Shown piece by piece: positions 7,332 through 15,770 of a DNA stretch of 64,000 nt (positions are counted from its first letter, which is position 1; each line of letters begins with the position of its first letter). The translations under genes were made by a program, and so were the position numbers. The DNA is taken from the NCBI RefSeq assembly GCF_013410375.1, contig NZ_JACCFL010000001.1:1550001-1614000 (forward strand), written 5' to 3'. The DNA comes from Leifsonia shinshuensis. GTDB lineage: Bacteria > Actinomycetota > Actinomycetes > Actinomycetales > Microbacteriaceae. A model generated the notes under the pieces. It had not been told where the DNA came from. It did not search any database and worked only from the letters and a program-made list of their open reading frames with translations.

Positions 7332-9383
7332 CTACTCCTTCGCGACCAGCGTCAGCACGTCGTACGAGGCGACCAGCTCGTCCTTCTGGTTGAGGATGCG
7401 CGCGTCCCAGCGCACCTCGCCGTAGTCCTCCGTCTCGCGCGGCGTGATCTGCTTGGCCGTCAGCGCCACCCGGATGCTGTCGCCGGGGGAGACCGGCGTC
7501 ACGAAACGCAGGTTCTCCAGCCCCGAGTTGGCGAGCACGGGGCCCGGCGCCGGGTCGACGAACAGGCCGGCAGCCCAGGACACGAGCAGGTAGCCGTGTG
7601 CGACCCGACCCGGGAAGAACGGGTTCGCTGCCGCGGCCTCCTCGTCCATGTGCGCGTAGAAGGTGTCGCCGGTGAAGGTCGCGAAGGTCTCGATGTCGTC
7701 CAGCGTGACCCGGCGCGGCTCCGACTGTACCTGGTCGCCGATCCGCAGCGTCGCCAGCGACTTGCGGAACGGGTGCGGGCCGTCGGTCTCGGCCGCCGCG
7801 CCCTCGTGCCACACGCCGGTGATCGCGGTGAGGAGGTCGGGGGAGCCCTGGATGGCCGTGCGCTGCATGTGGTTCAGCACCGCGCGGATGCCGCCCAGCT
7901 CCTCGCCGCCGCCCGCGCGGCCGGGGCCGCCGTGGACGAGGTGCGGCATCGGCGAGCCGTGGCCCGTCGAGGTGCGGGCGTCGTCGCGGTCGAGCAGCAG
8001 GATGCGGCCGTTGTAGGCGGCCGTCGCCAGCACCAGCTCGCGCGCGAACGCCGGGTCGTGCGTGGCCGCGCTGGTCACCAGCGAGCCGCCGCCGAGCGCC
8101 ACGAGCTGGGCCGCCTCGGCCGCCGAGCCGTACGGCAGCACGGCCGCGACCGGGCCGAAGGCCTCCACGGTGTGCGCCTCCGGCGTCCGGGCGTCGGCGA
8201 ACCGCAGCACGATCGGGGCGACGAAGGCGCCCTCCGGCTCGACCCCGAGGGTGCCGTCGCCGCGCGTGACGCTCGGCTGGTCGAGGCCGCCGATCGCGAG
8301 CTCGCCGCCTGCGGCCACCAGTCGCGCCACCTGGCGCAGCACCTCCGCACGCTGCTCGCGCGAGGCGAGCGGGCCCATCGTGACGCCCTCCGCGCGCGGG
8401 TCGCCGACCACGACGCGCTCCTCGATGCGCGACCGCACCGCCGCGAGCAGGTCGTCGACGGCCGCGGCCGGGACGATCGCGCGGCGGATCGCCGTGCACT
8501 TCTGGCCCGCCTTGGCGGTCAGCTCCACCACGAGCTGCTTGACGTACGCGTCGAACTCGGGCGTCCCCGGCAGCGCGTCCGGGCCGAGCACCGACGCGTT
8601 GATGGAGTCCGTCTCGCTCGTGAACCGCACCCCGCCGGTCTGCACGGAGTCATGTGCGCGCAGCCGCTCGGCGGTGGAGGCCGACCCCGTGAAGGCCACC
8701 AGGTCGCCCAGCCGCAGGTGATCGAACAGCCCGGTCACGCTCCCGCTCACGAGCTGGAGCGACCCCGCGGGGAGCAGGCCGGACTCGACCAGGATGCGCA
8801 CCATCGCCTCGGCCACGTACGCGGTCGGCGTCGCGGGCTTGGCGAGGGTCGGCATCCCGGCGAGGAACGACGGCGCGAACTTCTCCAGCAGCCCCCAGAC
8901 CGGGAAGTTGAACGCGTTGATCTGCACGGCGACGCCGGGCAGCCGGGTGAAGATGTGCTGGCCGAGGAACGAGCCGTCCTTCGCCAGCGACTCCGCGGGG
9001 CCGTCCACGACGACCTGCGCGTTCGGGAGCTCGCGGCGCCCCTTCGAGGAGTATGTGAACAGCGCGCCGATGCCGCCGTCCACGTCGATCCAGGCGTCCG
9101 TGCGGGTCGCGCCGGCGCGGGCGGAGAGGTCGTAGAGCTCCTGCTTGCGCTCGGTGAGCACCTGCGCCATCCGCTTGAGGAGCACGGCGCGCTGGTGGAA
9201 GGTCAGCTCGCCGAGGGAGGCCTGCCCGACCGTGCGCGCGTACTCGAGCGCTCCGGCCAGGTCGGCGCCGTCCGCGCTGACGCGGGCGACGAGCTCGCCG
9301 GTCGACGCGTCGCGCACCTCGGCGGCGCCCTCGTCGGACGCGGGGCTCCACCACTGATCGCGCAGGTAGCTGGGCAGACTCAT
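7332..9383 (-). CDS. paaZ: bifunctional oxepin-CoA hydrolase / semialdehyde dehydrogenase PaaZ
   Basis: A 683-residue fusion. The N-terminal aldehyde dehydrogenase domain (about 1-520) holds VQINAFNFPVWG and the active-site stretch ELTAKAGQKCTAIRRA with the catalytic cysteine. The C-terminal MaoC-like hydratase domain holds FATFTGDTFYAHMDEE and NPFFPGRVAHGYLLVSWAAG. PaaZ hydrolyses the oxepin ring and oxidises the resulting aldehyde to 3-oxo-5,6-dehydrosuberyl-CoA. Both domains look intact. The ATG at 9383 has GGGAGG at 9-nt spacing. The open frame further upstream is antisense to paaI. It is transcribed divergently from paaI, and no PaaR-type palindrome is seen in the 81-bp gap. Confidence 0.95.
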   Translation of the reverse strand: MSLPSYLRDQWWSPASDEGAAEVRDASTGELVARVSADGADLAGALEYARTVGQASLGELTFHQRAVLLKRMAQVLTERKQELYDLSARAGATRTDAWIDVDGGIGALFTYSSKGRRELPNAQVVVDGPAESLAKDGSFLGQHIFTRLPGVAVQINAFNFPVWGLLEKFAPSFLAGMPTLAKPATPTAYVAEAMVRILVESGLLPAGSLQLVSGSVTGLFDHLRLGDLVAFTGSASTAERLRAHDSVQTGGVRFTSETDSINASVLGPDALPGTPEFDAYVKQLVVELTAKAGQKCTAIRRAIVPAAAVDDLLAAVRSRIEERVVVGDPRAEGVTMGPLASREQRAEVLRQVARLVAAGGELAIGGLDQPSVTRGDGTLGVEPEGAFVAPIVLRFADARTPEAHTVEAFGPVAAVLPYGSAAEAAQLVALGGGSLVTSAATHDPAFARELVLATAAYNGRILLLDRDDARTSTGHGSPMPHLVHGGPGRAGGGEELGGIRAVLNHMQRTAIQGSPDLLTAITGVWHEGAAAETDGPHPFRKSLATLRIGDQVQSEPRRVTLDDIETFATFTGDTFYAHMDEEAAAANPFFPGRVAHGYLLVSWAAGLFVDPAPGPVLANSGLENLRFVTPVSPGDSIRVALTAKQITPRETEDYGEVRWDARILNQKDELVASYDVLTLVAKE

Positions 9384-9452
9384 GATTCGGTACCTCCCGG
9401 GAGGGTCTGGAGCGACGGCGCTCCGGCGGATCAGACATGCGGGGATCGGACA

Positions 9453-9464
9453 TAGGCTGGTGCC
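9453..9464 (+). promoter_or_regulatory. candidate -10 of paaI (leaderless)
   Basis: TAGGCT at 9453-9458 is followed by exactly 6 bases and then the GTG start of paaI. This matches the spacing of leaderless actinobacterial transcripts. No convincing -35 is seen. Confidence 0.4.
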
Positions 9465-9869
9465 GTGGCCGATGGAGACTGGACGATCGAGCTCGGCGAG
9501 CTCGACGAGAAGATGGGCGTGCGCATCCTGGAGCAATCCGCGGAGCGTGTCGTCGCGACGATGCCGGTGGCGGGCAACCGCCAGTCGTTCGGGCTGCTGC
9601 ACGGCGGCGCCTCGGTGGCGTTCGCGGAGGCGCTCGGCTCCTGGGCGGCGGTCATCCACGCCGGCCCCGGCCGCAGCGCGGTCGGGCTCGACATCAACGC
9701 GACGCACCACCGGTCGGCCCGCAGCGGCCTGGTGACCGGCGTCGCGACCGCCATCCGGCTGGGCAGGACGGTCACCTCGCACGAGGTGGTCCTCACCGAC
9801 GAGGACGGCAACCGGCTCTGCACCGCGCGCATCACGAACCTCATCGTGGCGGCTCCGGAGCGCGCGTGA
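9465..9869 (+). CDS. paaI: hydroxyphenylacetyl-CoA thioesterase PaaI
   Basis: A 134-residue hotdog-fold thioesterase with the family signature FGLLHGGASVAFAEALGSWAA, followed by SAVGLDINATHHRSARSGLVTGVA. PaaI hydrolyses dead-end hydroxyphenylacetyl-CoA products and frees CoA. The GTG at 9465 directly precedes the conserved domain and follows a possible leaderless promoter. It is divergent from paaZ. Its 3' end overlaps the end of the 3-hydroxyacyl-CoA dehydrogenase gene on the other strand by 29 bp. Confidence 0.92.
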   Translation: MADGDWTIELGELDEKMGVRILEQSAERVVATMPVAGNRQSFGLLHGGASVAFAEALGSWAAVIHAGPGRSAVGLDINATHHRSARSGLVTGVATAIRLGRTVTSHEVVLTDEDGNRLCTARITNLIVAAPERA

Positions 9870-10776
9870 GCGGTGCGCCGCCCGCGGCGTCGCCGTCCCA
9901 CACGTAGAACCCGCGGCCGGACTTGCGGCCGAGCAGGCCGTCCGCGACCATGCGGCGCAGCAGCGCGGGAGGCTCGAACCGCGGCCCGAGCTCGCTCGCG
10001 AGGTACTCGGCGATGTCGAGCCGCACGTCCAGCCCGACGATGTCGGTGAGCCGCAGCGGCCCGACCGGATGCTTGTAGCCCAGCGTCATCGCGGTGTCGA
10101 TGGCCTCCGGGGAGGCGACGCCCTCCTCGACCATCCGCACGGCCTCCAGTCCCAAAAGCACGCCGAGCCGCGACGAGGCGAAGCCCGGGGAGTCGCGCAC
10201 CACGATCGGCGTCTTGCCGAGGGCCTCGACCCAGCCGGTGGCGAGGTCCACGGCGCTCGGCGCCGTCGCCTGCCCGGCCACGACCTCCACCAGCGCGGAG
10301 GCCGGCACCGGATTGAAGAAGTGCATGCCGAGGAACCCGCCCGGCCGCGCCAGCACCTCGGCGAGACCGTCGATGGACAGCGAGGAGGTGTTGCTCGCCA
10401 GCACGGCGTCGGGCTCCAGGAGCTCCTCGGCGCGCCGGAGGGCGTCGTGCTTGAGCTCGGGGAGCTCGGGGACGGCCTCCACGACGAGGGCCGAGCCGCG
10501 CAGGGCGTCCCAGGAGGTGGTGGCGATCAGCCGGTCCGGGGCCGGGACGGTGGCTCCGCGTCGGACGCTGCCGTCGATCGCGGCCTCCACGCGCTCGCGG
10601 GCGGCATCGGCCGCGGCGGCGTCGCGCTCGACGACGGAGACGCGGGACCCCGCCATCAGGAAGGCGTGGGCGATGCCTGCGCCCATCCGGCCGCCCCCGA
10701 TGACACCGACGCGCTCCGGGACGCCGACGTGCTCGGGGACACCGTGCTCCGGGAAGCCCGGCTGCTGCTCGCTCAT
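9841..10776 (-). CDS. paaH: 3-hydroxyacyl-CoA dehydrogenase, PaaH-like
   Basis: A 311-residue NAD-dependent dehydrogenase. The Rossmann motif is VGVIGGGRMGAGIAHAFLM, and the central region ASNTSSLSI and MHFFNPVP carries the catalytic Ser/Asn/His. The C-terminal helical domain has LGYKHPVGPLRLTDIVGLD and ends KSGRGFYVWD. It is the third gene of the thiolase-crotonase-dehydrogenase operon, its ATG overlapping the crotonase stop (ATGA at 10773-10776). It would oxidise 3-hydroxyadipyl-CoA. The first 20 residues are a repeat-like GVPEHVGVPERVG extension. Confidence 0.9.
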   Translation of the reverse strand: MSEQQPGFPEHGVPEHVGVPERVGVIGGGRMGAGIAHAFLMAGSRVSVVERDAAAADAARERVEAAIDGSVRRGATVPAPDRLIATTSWDALRGSALVVEAVPELPELKHDALRRAEELLEPDAVLASNTSSLSIDGLAEVLARPGGFLGMHFFNPVPASALVEVVAGQATAPSAVDLATGWVEALGKTPIVVRDSPGFASSRLGVLLGLEAVRMVEEGVASPEAIDTAMTLGYKHPVGPLRLTDIVGLDVRLDIAEYLASELGPRFEPPALLRRMVADGLLGRKSGRGFYVWDGDAAGGAPLTRAPEPPR

Positions 10777-11516
10777 CGCTTCCTCCGCTCCAGGAACTCG
10801 GTCATCCTCCGGTGCTTCTCCGGGGACTCGAACAGCACGGCCTGCGCCTCCCGCTCCGCGCGCGGGTGGTCGCCCAGCGGCGCCCGGAGGACGCGCTTGG
10901 TGTACTGGGTCGCCAGCGGGTCGTTCTTCGCGATCCGGTCGGCGAGGGCGTGCGCGCCGGCGAGCAGCTCGCCCGGTTCGAACAGGTCGCTCACGAGCCC
11001 CGCGGCCAGCGCCTCCTCGCCGGTCAGAACGCGTCCGGCCATCGTGATCTCGGCCGCGAGCGGCTCGCCGACCAGCTGCGGCAGCCGCCAGAGCGCGCCG
11101 GCCGCCGCGATGATCCCGAGCGACGTCTCAGGGTTCCCGATCCGCAGCCGCGGGGTCCCCAGCCGGAAGTCCGCGGCGTAGGCGAGCTCGGCGCCGCCGC
11201 CCAGCGCGTAGCCGTCCAGAGCCGCGATCACCGGCATCGGGAGCTCGGCGATGCGGAGGAAGATGGTGGCGTTGATGCCGCGGCGCGCGTCCGCCGCGGT
11301 GCGCTCGCGCAGCTCGGCGATGTCGGCGCCGGACGCGAACACGCCCTCCGACCCGGTGAGGATGAGGATGCGCGGGTCGCGCTCCAGGTCCTCGCACAGC
11401 GCGTGCAGCTCGTCCACCATCCGCTGGTCGATCGCGTTGCGGCGCTCGGGACGGTTCAGCGTCACGACCACGCGGTCGGCGCTCTCGGCGACCAGGAGGG
11501 TCGTCCACTCGGCCAT
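10773..11516 (-). CDS. paaF: enoyl-CoA hydratase, PaaF-like
   Basis: A 247-residue crotonase with both catalytic glutamates of true hydratases (GGGAELAYAADF and GNPETSLGIIAAAG), unlike the PaaG-like protein at 2139. This fits 2,3-dehydroadipyl-CoA hydratase, which acts before the neighbouring dehydrogenase. The ATG at 11516 shares a base with the thiolase stop (TGATG), and the stop overlaps the dehydrogenase start, so the three genes are coupled. A longer upstream frame exists but is antisense-like, Arg-rich sequence. Confidence 0.88.
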   Translation of the reverse strand: MAEWTTLLVAESADRVVVTLNRPERRNAIDQRMVDELHALCEDLERDPRILILTGSEGVFASGADIAELRERTAADARRGINATIFLRIAELPMPVIAALDGYALGGGAELAYAADFRLGTPRLRIGNPETSLGIIAAAGALWRLPQLVGEPLAAEITMAGRVLTGEEALAAGLVSDLFEPGELLAGAHALADRIAKNDPLATQYTKRVLRAPLGDHPRAEREAQAVLFESPEKHRRMTEFLERRKR

Positions 11517-12712
11517 CACACCGCCTCCACGATCAGCGCGGCGCCCTGGCCGACGCCGACGCACATCGTCGCCAGCCCGTACCGGGAACCCTGGCGCTCC
11601 ATCCGGCCGAGCAGCGTCACCAGGATGCGCGCCCCGCTGGAGCCGAGCGCGTGGCCGAGGGCGATCGCGCCGCCGTCGGCGTTCACGCGTGCCCGGCCGC
11701 TGTCGTCGTCAAGCCCCAGGCGCCGCAGACAGGCGATCGCCTGCGCCGCGAACGCCTCGTTGAGCTCGATGCTGCCGATGTCCGCGAGCTCCAGGCCCGC
11801 CCGCTGCAGCGCGCGGTGCGTCGCGGGGACCGGGCCGAGGCCCATCACCTCCGGCGCGACGCCGGCGCTCGCCGAGGCGACGATCCTGGCACGCGGGCGC
11901 AGCCCGTAGCGCTGCACGGCGTCGCCGCTCGCGACCACGAGGGCGGACGCGCCGTCGTTCAGCGGCGAGGAGTTGCCCGCCGTGACCACGCTGCCGCCGG
12001 CGACGACGGGGCGCAGCGCGGCGAGCGCCGCGGCGTCGGTGTCGCGGCGGATGCTCTCGTCGGCCGTGAACTCCCCGCTCTTCGTGGCGACCGGCAGGAT
12101 CTCGTCGGCGAAGCGCCCGGCGTCCGTCGCGGCGGCCGCCCGCCGGTGGCTCTCCAGCGCGAACGCGTCGGCGTCCGCGCGGCCGATCCCGTCGAGGCGG
12201 GCGACCTCCTCCGCCGTCTCGGGCATCGAGTAGGTGGCCTTGTCGCGCTCCAGGAACCGGGGATTCGTGAACCGCCAGCCGATGGAGGTGTCGAACTGCG
12301 GCCCGGGCTTGGCCCACGGCCGCTCCGGCTTGGCCTGCACCCAGGGCGCCCGCGTCATCGACTCCACGCCGCCCGCGACGATGAGGTCGGCGTCGCCCGC
12401 GCGGATCGCCTGGCCGGCGAGGGTCACGGCGCTGAGGCCGGACGCGCACAGCCGGTTGACGGTGACGCCCGGAACGCTGTCGGGGAGGCCCGCCAGCAGC
12501 GCGGCCATGCGCGCGACGTTCCGGTTGTCCTCGCCTGCCTGGTTGGCGGCGCCGAGCATGACGTCGTCGAGCGCCGATCCGTCCACCCCTGCCCGGCGCA
12601 CCGCCTCTCCGACGACCAGGGCGGCGAGGTCGTCGGGCCGGACGCCCGCCAGTGCTCCGCCGTAGCGTCCGACCGCGGTTCGGACTCCGCCGACGAGGTA
12701 GGCCTCGGGCAT
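11516..12712 (-). CDS. paaJ: 3-oxoadipyl-CoA/acetyl-CoA acyltransferase (thiolase), PaaJ-like
   Basis: A 398-residue thiolase. The acylated cysteine lies in VNRLCASGLSAV near residue 90. Substrate-loop residues appear in GGVESMTRAPWV, and NEAFAAQAIACLRRLGL, IALGHALGSSGARI and MCVGVGQGAA complete the catalytic set. By context it cleaves 3-oxoadipyl-CoA to succinyl-CoA and acetyl-CoA, ending phenylacetate degradation. It is the first gene of a three-gene operon and has a PaaR-like palindrome 23-41 bp upstream of its start. Confidence 0.9.
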   Translation of the reverse strand: MPEAYLVGGVRTAVGRYGGALAGVRPDDLAALVVGEAVRRAGVDGSALDDVMLGAANQAGEDNRNVARMAALLAGLPDSVPGVTVNRLCASGLSAVTLAGQAIRAGDADLIVAGGVESMTRAPWVQAKPERPWAKPGPQFDTSIGWRFTNPRFLERDKATYSMPETAEEVARLDGIGRADADAFALESHRRAAAATDAGRFADEILPVATKSGEFTADESIRRDTDAAALAALRPVVAGGSVVTAGNSSPLNDGASALVVASGDAVQRYGLRPRARIVASASAGVAPEVMGLGPVPATHRALQRAGLELADIGSIELNEAFAAQAIACLRRLGLDDDSGRARVNADGGAIALGHALGSSGARILVTLLGRMERQGSRYGLATMCVGVGQGAALIVEAV

Positions 12713-12735
12713 CGCAGCTCCTTCGTGTGCGAATT

Positions 12736-12753
12736 ACCGAACGAACGTTCAGC
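12736..12753. promoter_or_regulatory. PaaR operator 2 upstream of the thiolase operon
   Basis: On the minus strand the site reads GCTGAACGTTCGTTCGGT, identical to the paaA-paaR palindrome core at 15 of 18 positions including CGTTCGTTC. It overlaps the stop codon of the ltrA-like gene and lies just upstream of the thiolase gene. This places both catabolic operons under the same TetR regulator by inference. Confidence 0.72.
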
Positions 12754-13946
12754 TAGTAAATAGTCGCAGAACCGTGACCGGCGGGCAACCGGCGCGCCCG
12801 CGAGGCGAGCTCCGCCGACGCCACGACCACCCCGAGAATCACCACGGCGATGCCGATCGCCGCCGCGGCCGGCAGCCAGAGCGCCGCTACCGCGAGCGCG
12901 GCGGACAGCCCGACCGCCGGCGTCGCCCAGCGCAGTACGACCCGCCACGGGTCTCCGTAGCGGCGGGCGATGACCGCGTTCGTCAGATAGAACAGGGCGA
13001 TCCCGCCGCCGAGCGACACCGCCAGCGCCGGCGGCAGCGGCTCGCCCGGGTGCGCGATCCCCTCGGCGAGCGCCCCGGACAGCGCGGTGACCCCGGCCAG
13101 CAGCAGGAACGGGAGGAAGGCGACGGTGTCGCGGATGGTGCGCACGTCGCCCGCCGCCAGCAGCCGCTCGAGCCCGCTGGTCATCGCGTCCACCCCGTAG
13201 AGGAAGAACGACCACGCCAGCCCGGAGGTCAGCAGCAGCCCGAGCACGCCGACGAGGCCGGCGGCGACCGTCCAGGCGCTCGACACCGCGTCCACGATGC
13301 TCAGCACCGACTCGCCCAGCACGATGATGACGAGCAGCCCGAACCGTTCGGCCAGATGCTCCACGTTCAGCCGGTCGAGCGCGATCGCCGCCCAGCTGCC
13401 GGAGGTCGCGGTCAGGAGCACGACCTCCAGCACGATCGCGACCGCCCACAGCGCATAGTCCGCAGGCGAGGGGAGGGCGATCGACACCAGCCAGATCACG
13501 GCCGTCAACCCGTTGTAGGCGAGGATGCGGATGCGTGAGGCCGTCCCGTTCGACCACGAGAAGCGAATCCACACCACCAGCAGCAGCACCCGCAGCAGCG
13601 CGTTGCCCGCCGCGAACAGCCACGCCCGGTCGCCGACCGCCTCCGGCGCAGCGACCGCGAGCGCGCCGACGGCGAACATCGCGACGAGCATGACGATCGA
13701 CAGCCGCCGCGCGCTGAGCTGCGGCGACACGTCCACGACGAAGGTCAGGTTGACCCACGACCACCACACCGACGCGAACAGCGCGACGAACACCGCGAGC
13801 GTCCCGAACGACGGCTCGGTGTGGAGCCCGTGCGCCAGCTGCCCGACCAGCGCGACGAACACCAGGTCGAAGAACAGCTCCATCCAGTGCGCCCGCGACG
13901 GATCCCGGTCGCCCGCGACCGGCAGCCGGGGAAGCGACGCCACCAT
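12753..13946 (-). CDS. low temperature requirement protein A (LtrA)-like membrane protein
   Basis: A 397-residue integral membrane protein with about 10-12 hydrophobic segments. The LtrA-family N-terminus is visible in HWMELFFDLVFVALVGQLAH and ASVWWSWVNLTFVVD, and a central RFGLLVIIVLGESVLSI is present. Function in the cell is not established; the family is named after a Listeria cold-growth mutant. The ATG at 13946 is chosen because the open frame further upstream runs through the palindromic repeats at 13970-14101. It sits between the paa operon and the repeats with no evident functional link. Confidence 0.8.
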   Translation of the reverse strand: MVASLPRLPVAGDRDPSRAHWMELFFDLVFVALVGQLAHGLHTEPSFGTLAVFVALFASVWWSWVNLTFVVDVSPQLSARRLSIVMLVAMFAVGALAVAAPEAVGDRAWLFAAGNALLRVLLLVVWIRFSWSNGTASRIRILAYNGLTAVIWLVSIALPSPADYALWAVAIVLEVVLLTATSGSWAAIALDRLNVEHLAERFGLLVIIVLGESVLSIVDAVSSAWTVAAGLVGVLGLLLTSGLAWSFFLYGVDAMTSGLERLLAAGDVRTIRDTVAFLPFLLLAGVTALSGALAEGIAHPGEPLPPALAVSLGGGIALFYLTNAVIARRYGDPWRVVLRWATPAVGLSAALAVAALWLPAAAAIGIAVVILGVVVASAELASRARRLPAGHGSATIY

Positions 13947-13969
13947 AGCGCGAGCGTAGCGCCGCCCGC

Positions 13970-14101
13970 CACATTCGGCACGAATGTGGAGTTTCGCGCC
14001 GCCATTCACGACATTCGTCACGAATGTGCGTTGCCACGGCAATCCACATTCGTGACGAATGTAGTGAATGGCGGCGCTATTCGCGACATTCGGCACGAAT
14101 G
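13970..14101. repeat. cluster of intergenic palindromic repeats (ACATTCG-N-CGAATGT family)
   Basis: Four copies of ACATTCG-NNN-CGAATGT-type palindromes lie at 13970-13988, 14011-14027, 14046-14062 and 14087-14101. The middle two sit inside one very long inverted repeat: arms 13998-14035 and 14038-14075 are 38 bases each, with three mismatches and a two-base spacer. Related sequence occurs at 30757-30858. The array fills the gap between the ltrA-like and Lrp genes, both on the minus strand. Confidence 0.85.
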
Positions 14102-14110
14102 CGCGCGGCG

Positions 14111-14539
14111 CTACCGCAGGTCGTGGTCTTCGAACACCAGCGAGGTCTTCGTGTCCCGCACGGACGGGATGCTGGTCAGCTCCTCCAGGACCACCCGGCG
14201 CAGGTCCTCGTTGTCGCGGGCGCGCACCAGCAGGATCACGTCGAAGTCGCCGCCGACGAGCGCGAAGTGCTCCACCTCGGGGATGGCGCGCAGCCGCTCG
14301 CGGAGGTCGTGCCAGGCCGCCTGCTCGACACGCATCGTCACATAGGCCGACGACGCACGGCCGGAGCGGCGCGGGTCGACCTTGGCGGTGAAGCCGGTGA
14401 TCACACCCTCCTCGACCAGGCGGGAGACCCGCGCGTAGGCGTTGGCGCGGGAGACGTGCGCCGCCTCGGCGACGGCCGTGATGGAGGCGCGGCCGTCAGC
14501 GCGCAGCGCGTCCACGATGCGGGTGTCGATGTCGTCCAT
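14111..14539 (-). CDS. Lrp/AsnC family transcriptional regulator (BkdR-like by context)
   Basis: A 142-residue regulator with an N-terminal winged helix (MDDIDTRIVDALRADGRAS, then VSRANAYARVSRL) and a C-terminal RAM/AsnC domain (HFALVGGDFDVILLVRARDNEDL). It is divergent from the 2-oxoacid dehydrogenase operon with a 127-bp gap, the arrangement seen for bkdR and branched-chain ketoacid dehydrogenase genes. It probably senses an amino or keto acid and controls that operon. The ATG at 14539 begins the conserved domain; an in-frame ATG 13 codons upstream is possible. Confidence 0.85.
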   Translation of the reverse strand: MDDIDTRIVDALRADGRASITAVAEAAHVSRANAYARVSRLVEEGVITGFTAKVDPRRSGRASSAYVTMRVEQAAWHDLRERLRAIPEVEHFALVGGDFDVILLVRARDNEDLRRVVLEELTSIPSVRDTKTSLVFEDHDLR

Positions 14540-14666
14540 GGTGGGAGACAGTTTGACATCGATGGGGCGATTGCGCATCCATTCGTCTCGAAACTCGTGG
14601 ACACCTGGCAAACCGGGTCCAGCGAAGTCATTCTGATGATCAGCGACGTCTTTCGAAGGAGAACAG

Positions 14667-15770
14667 ATGCACGCCGACGATCTGATGCCGGGCGACACCC
14701 CGCTGCGGCTCATCGACGAGCAGGGCTCGGGCCACCCGCACGAGCACTACGCGTTCCCGTCCGCCGAGCTCCTGCGCGAGGGCTACGGCCGCCTCGTGCT
14801 GGGCAGGCGGCTCAACGACCAGGCCGACGCGCTGGTGCGGCAGGGCCGGCTCGCCGTGTACCCGTCCTCGCACGGCCAGGAGGCCTGCGAGGTCGCCGCG
14901 GCGATGGTCCTCGGCGAGCAGGACTGGCTGTTCCCCACCTACCGGGACTCGGTCGCCGTCGTCTCCCGCGGCGTCGACCCGTTCGAGGCGTTCCTGCTGC
15001 TGCGCGGCGACTGGCACTCCGGGTACGACCCCAACGAGTACCGCGTCGCGCCTCAAGCCACCCCGCTGGCGACCCAGCTGCTGCACGCGGTCGGCTTCGC
15101 CCACGCGGCCCGGCTGCGCGGCGAGGACACCGTCGTCGTCGCGATGTGCGGCGACGGGGCCACCAGCGAGGGCGACTTCCACGAGGCGCTCAACTTCGCC
15201 GCCGTCTTCCACCTCCCCGTCGTGTTCCTCGTGCAGAACAACGGCTACGCGATCTCCGTGCCGCTGAGCAGGCAGACCGCGGCGCCGAGCCTGGCCCACA
15301 AGGGCGTCGGCTATGGGATGCGCGGCCGCCTGGTCGACGGCAACGACCTCGCCGCACTGCTCGCGGTGCTGGGGGAGGCCGTCACCGAGGCGCGCGAGGG
15401 CGGCGGCCCGACGCTGGTCGAGGCGATCACCTACCGGATGAAGTCGCACACCAACGCCGACGACGCCACCCGCTACCGCACCGCCGCCGAGGTGGAGCCG
15501 TGGATCGCCCGCGACCCGCTGCTGCGGCTGCGCACCTGGCTGACGGCCGAGGGCGCGCTGACCGACGCCGACGACGCCGAGTTCCGCGCCCACGCCGAGA
15601 GCGTCGCCGGCGACCTGCGGGCCAGGATCATGACCGACGCCGAACCGCAGCCGCTCGACCTGTTCGCCTACGTCTACGCCGAGCAGACTCCGCAGCTCCG
15701 CGAGCAGGCCGACCTGCTCGCCGCCGAGCTCGCGGCGGAGTCCCGCACCGCCGAGGAGGTCGCCCGATGA
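14667..15770 (+). CDS. bkdA: 2-oxoacid dehydrogenase E1 component, alpha subunit (branched-chain type likely)
   Basis: A 367-residue thiamine-diphosphate enzyme subunit. The ThDP motif is GDGATSEGDFHEALNF followed by VQNNGYAISVP. YPSSHGQEA, LFPTYRDSVAVV and YRMKSHTNADD are also typical of E1alpha. It decarboxylates a 2-oxoacid together with E1beta. Most actinobacteria use a homodimeric AceE for pyruvate, so a branched-chain keto acid substrate is more likely, but this is inference. GGAGAA lies just upstream of the ATG. The stop overlaps E1beta (ATGA). No E3 gene follows. Confidence 0.88.
   Translation: MHADDLMPGDTPLRLIDEQGSGHPHEHYAFPSAELLREGYGRLVLGRRLNDQADALVRQGRLAVYPSSHGQEACEVAAAMVLGEQDWLFPTYRDSVAVVSRGVDPFEAFLLLRGDWHSGYDPNEYRVAPQATPLATQLLHAVGFAHAARLRGEDTVVVAMCGDGATSEGDFHEALNFAAVFHLPVVFLVQNNGYAISVPLSRQTAAPSLAHKGVGYGMRGRLVDGNDLAALLAVLGEAVTEAREGGGPTLVEAITYRMKSHTNADDATRYRTAAEVEPWIARDPLLRLRTWLTAEGALTDADDAEFRAHAESVAGDLRARIMTDAEPQPLDLFAYVYAEQTPQLREQADLLAAELAAESRTAEEVAR

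Noticed and set aside
9384..9464. PaaR operator in the paaZ-paaI gap
   Set aside because: GATCAGACAT and GATCGGACAT repeats are present, but they do not match the CGTTCGTTC core of the two operators.
13947..14096. 50-codon N-terminal extension of the LtrA-like protein
   Set aside because: It consists of the palindromic repeats read in one frame; the LtrA family start matches ATG 13946.
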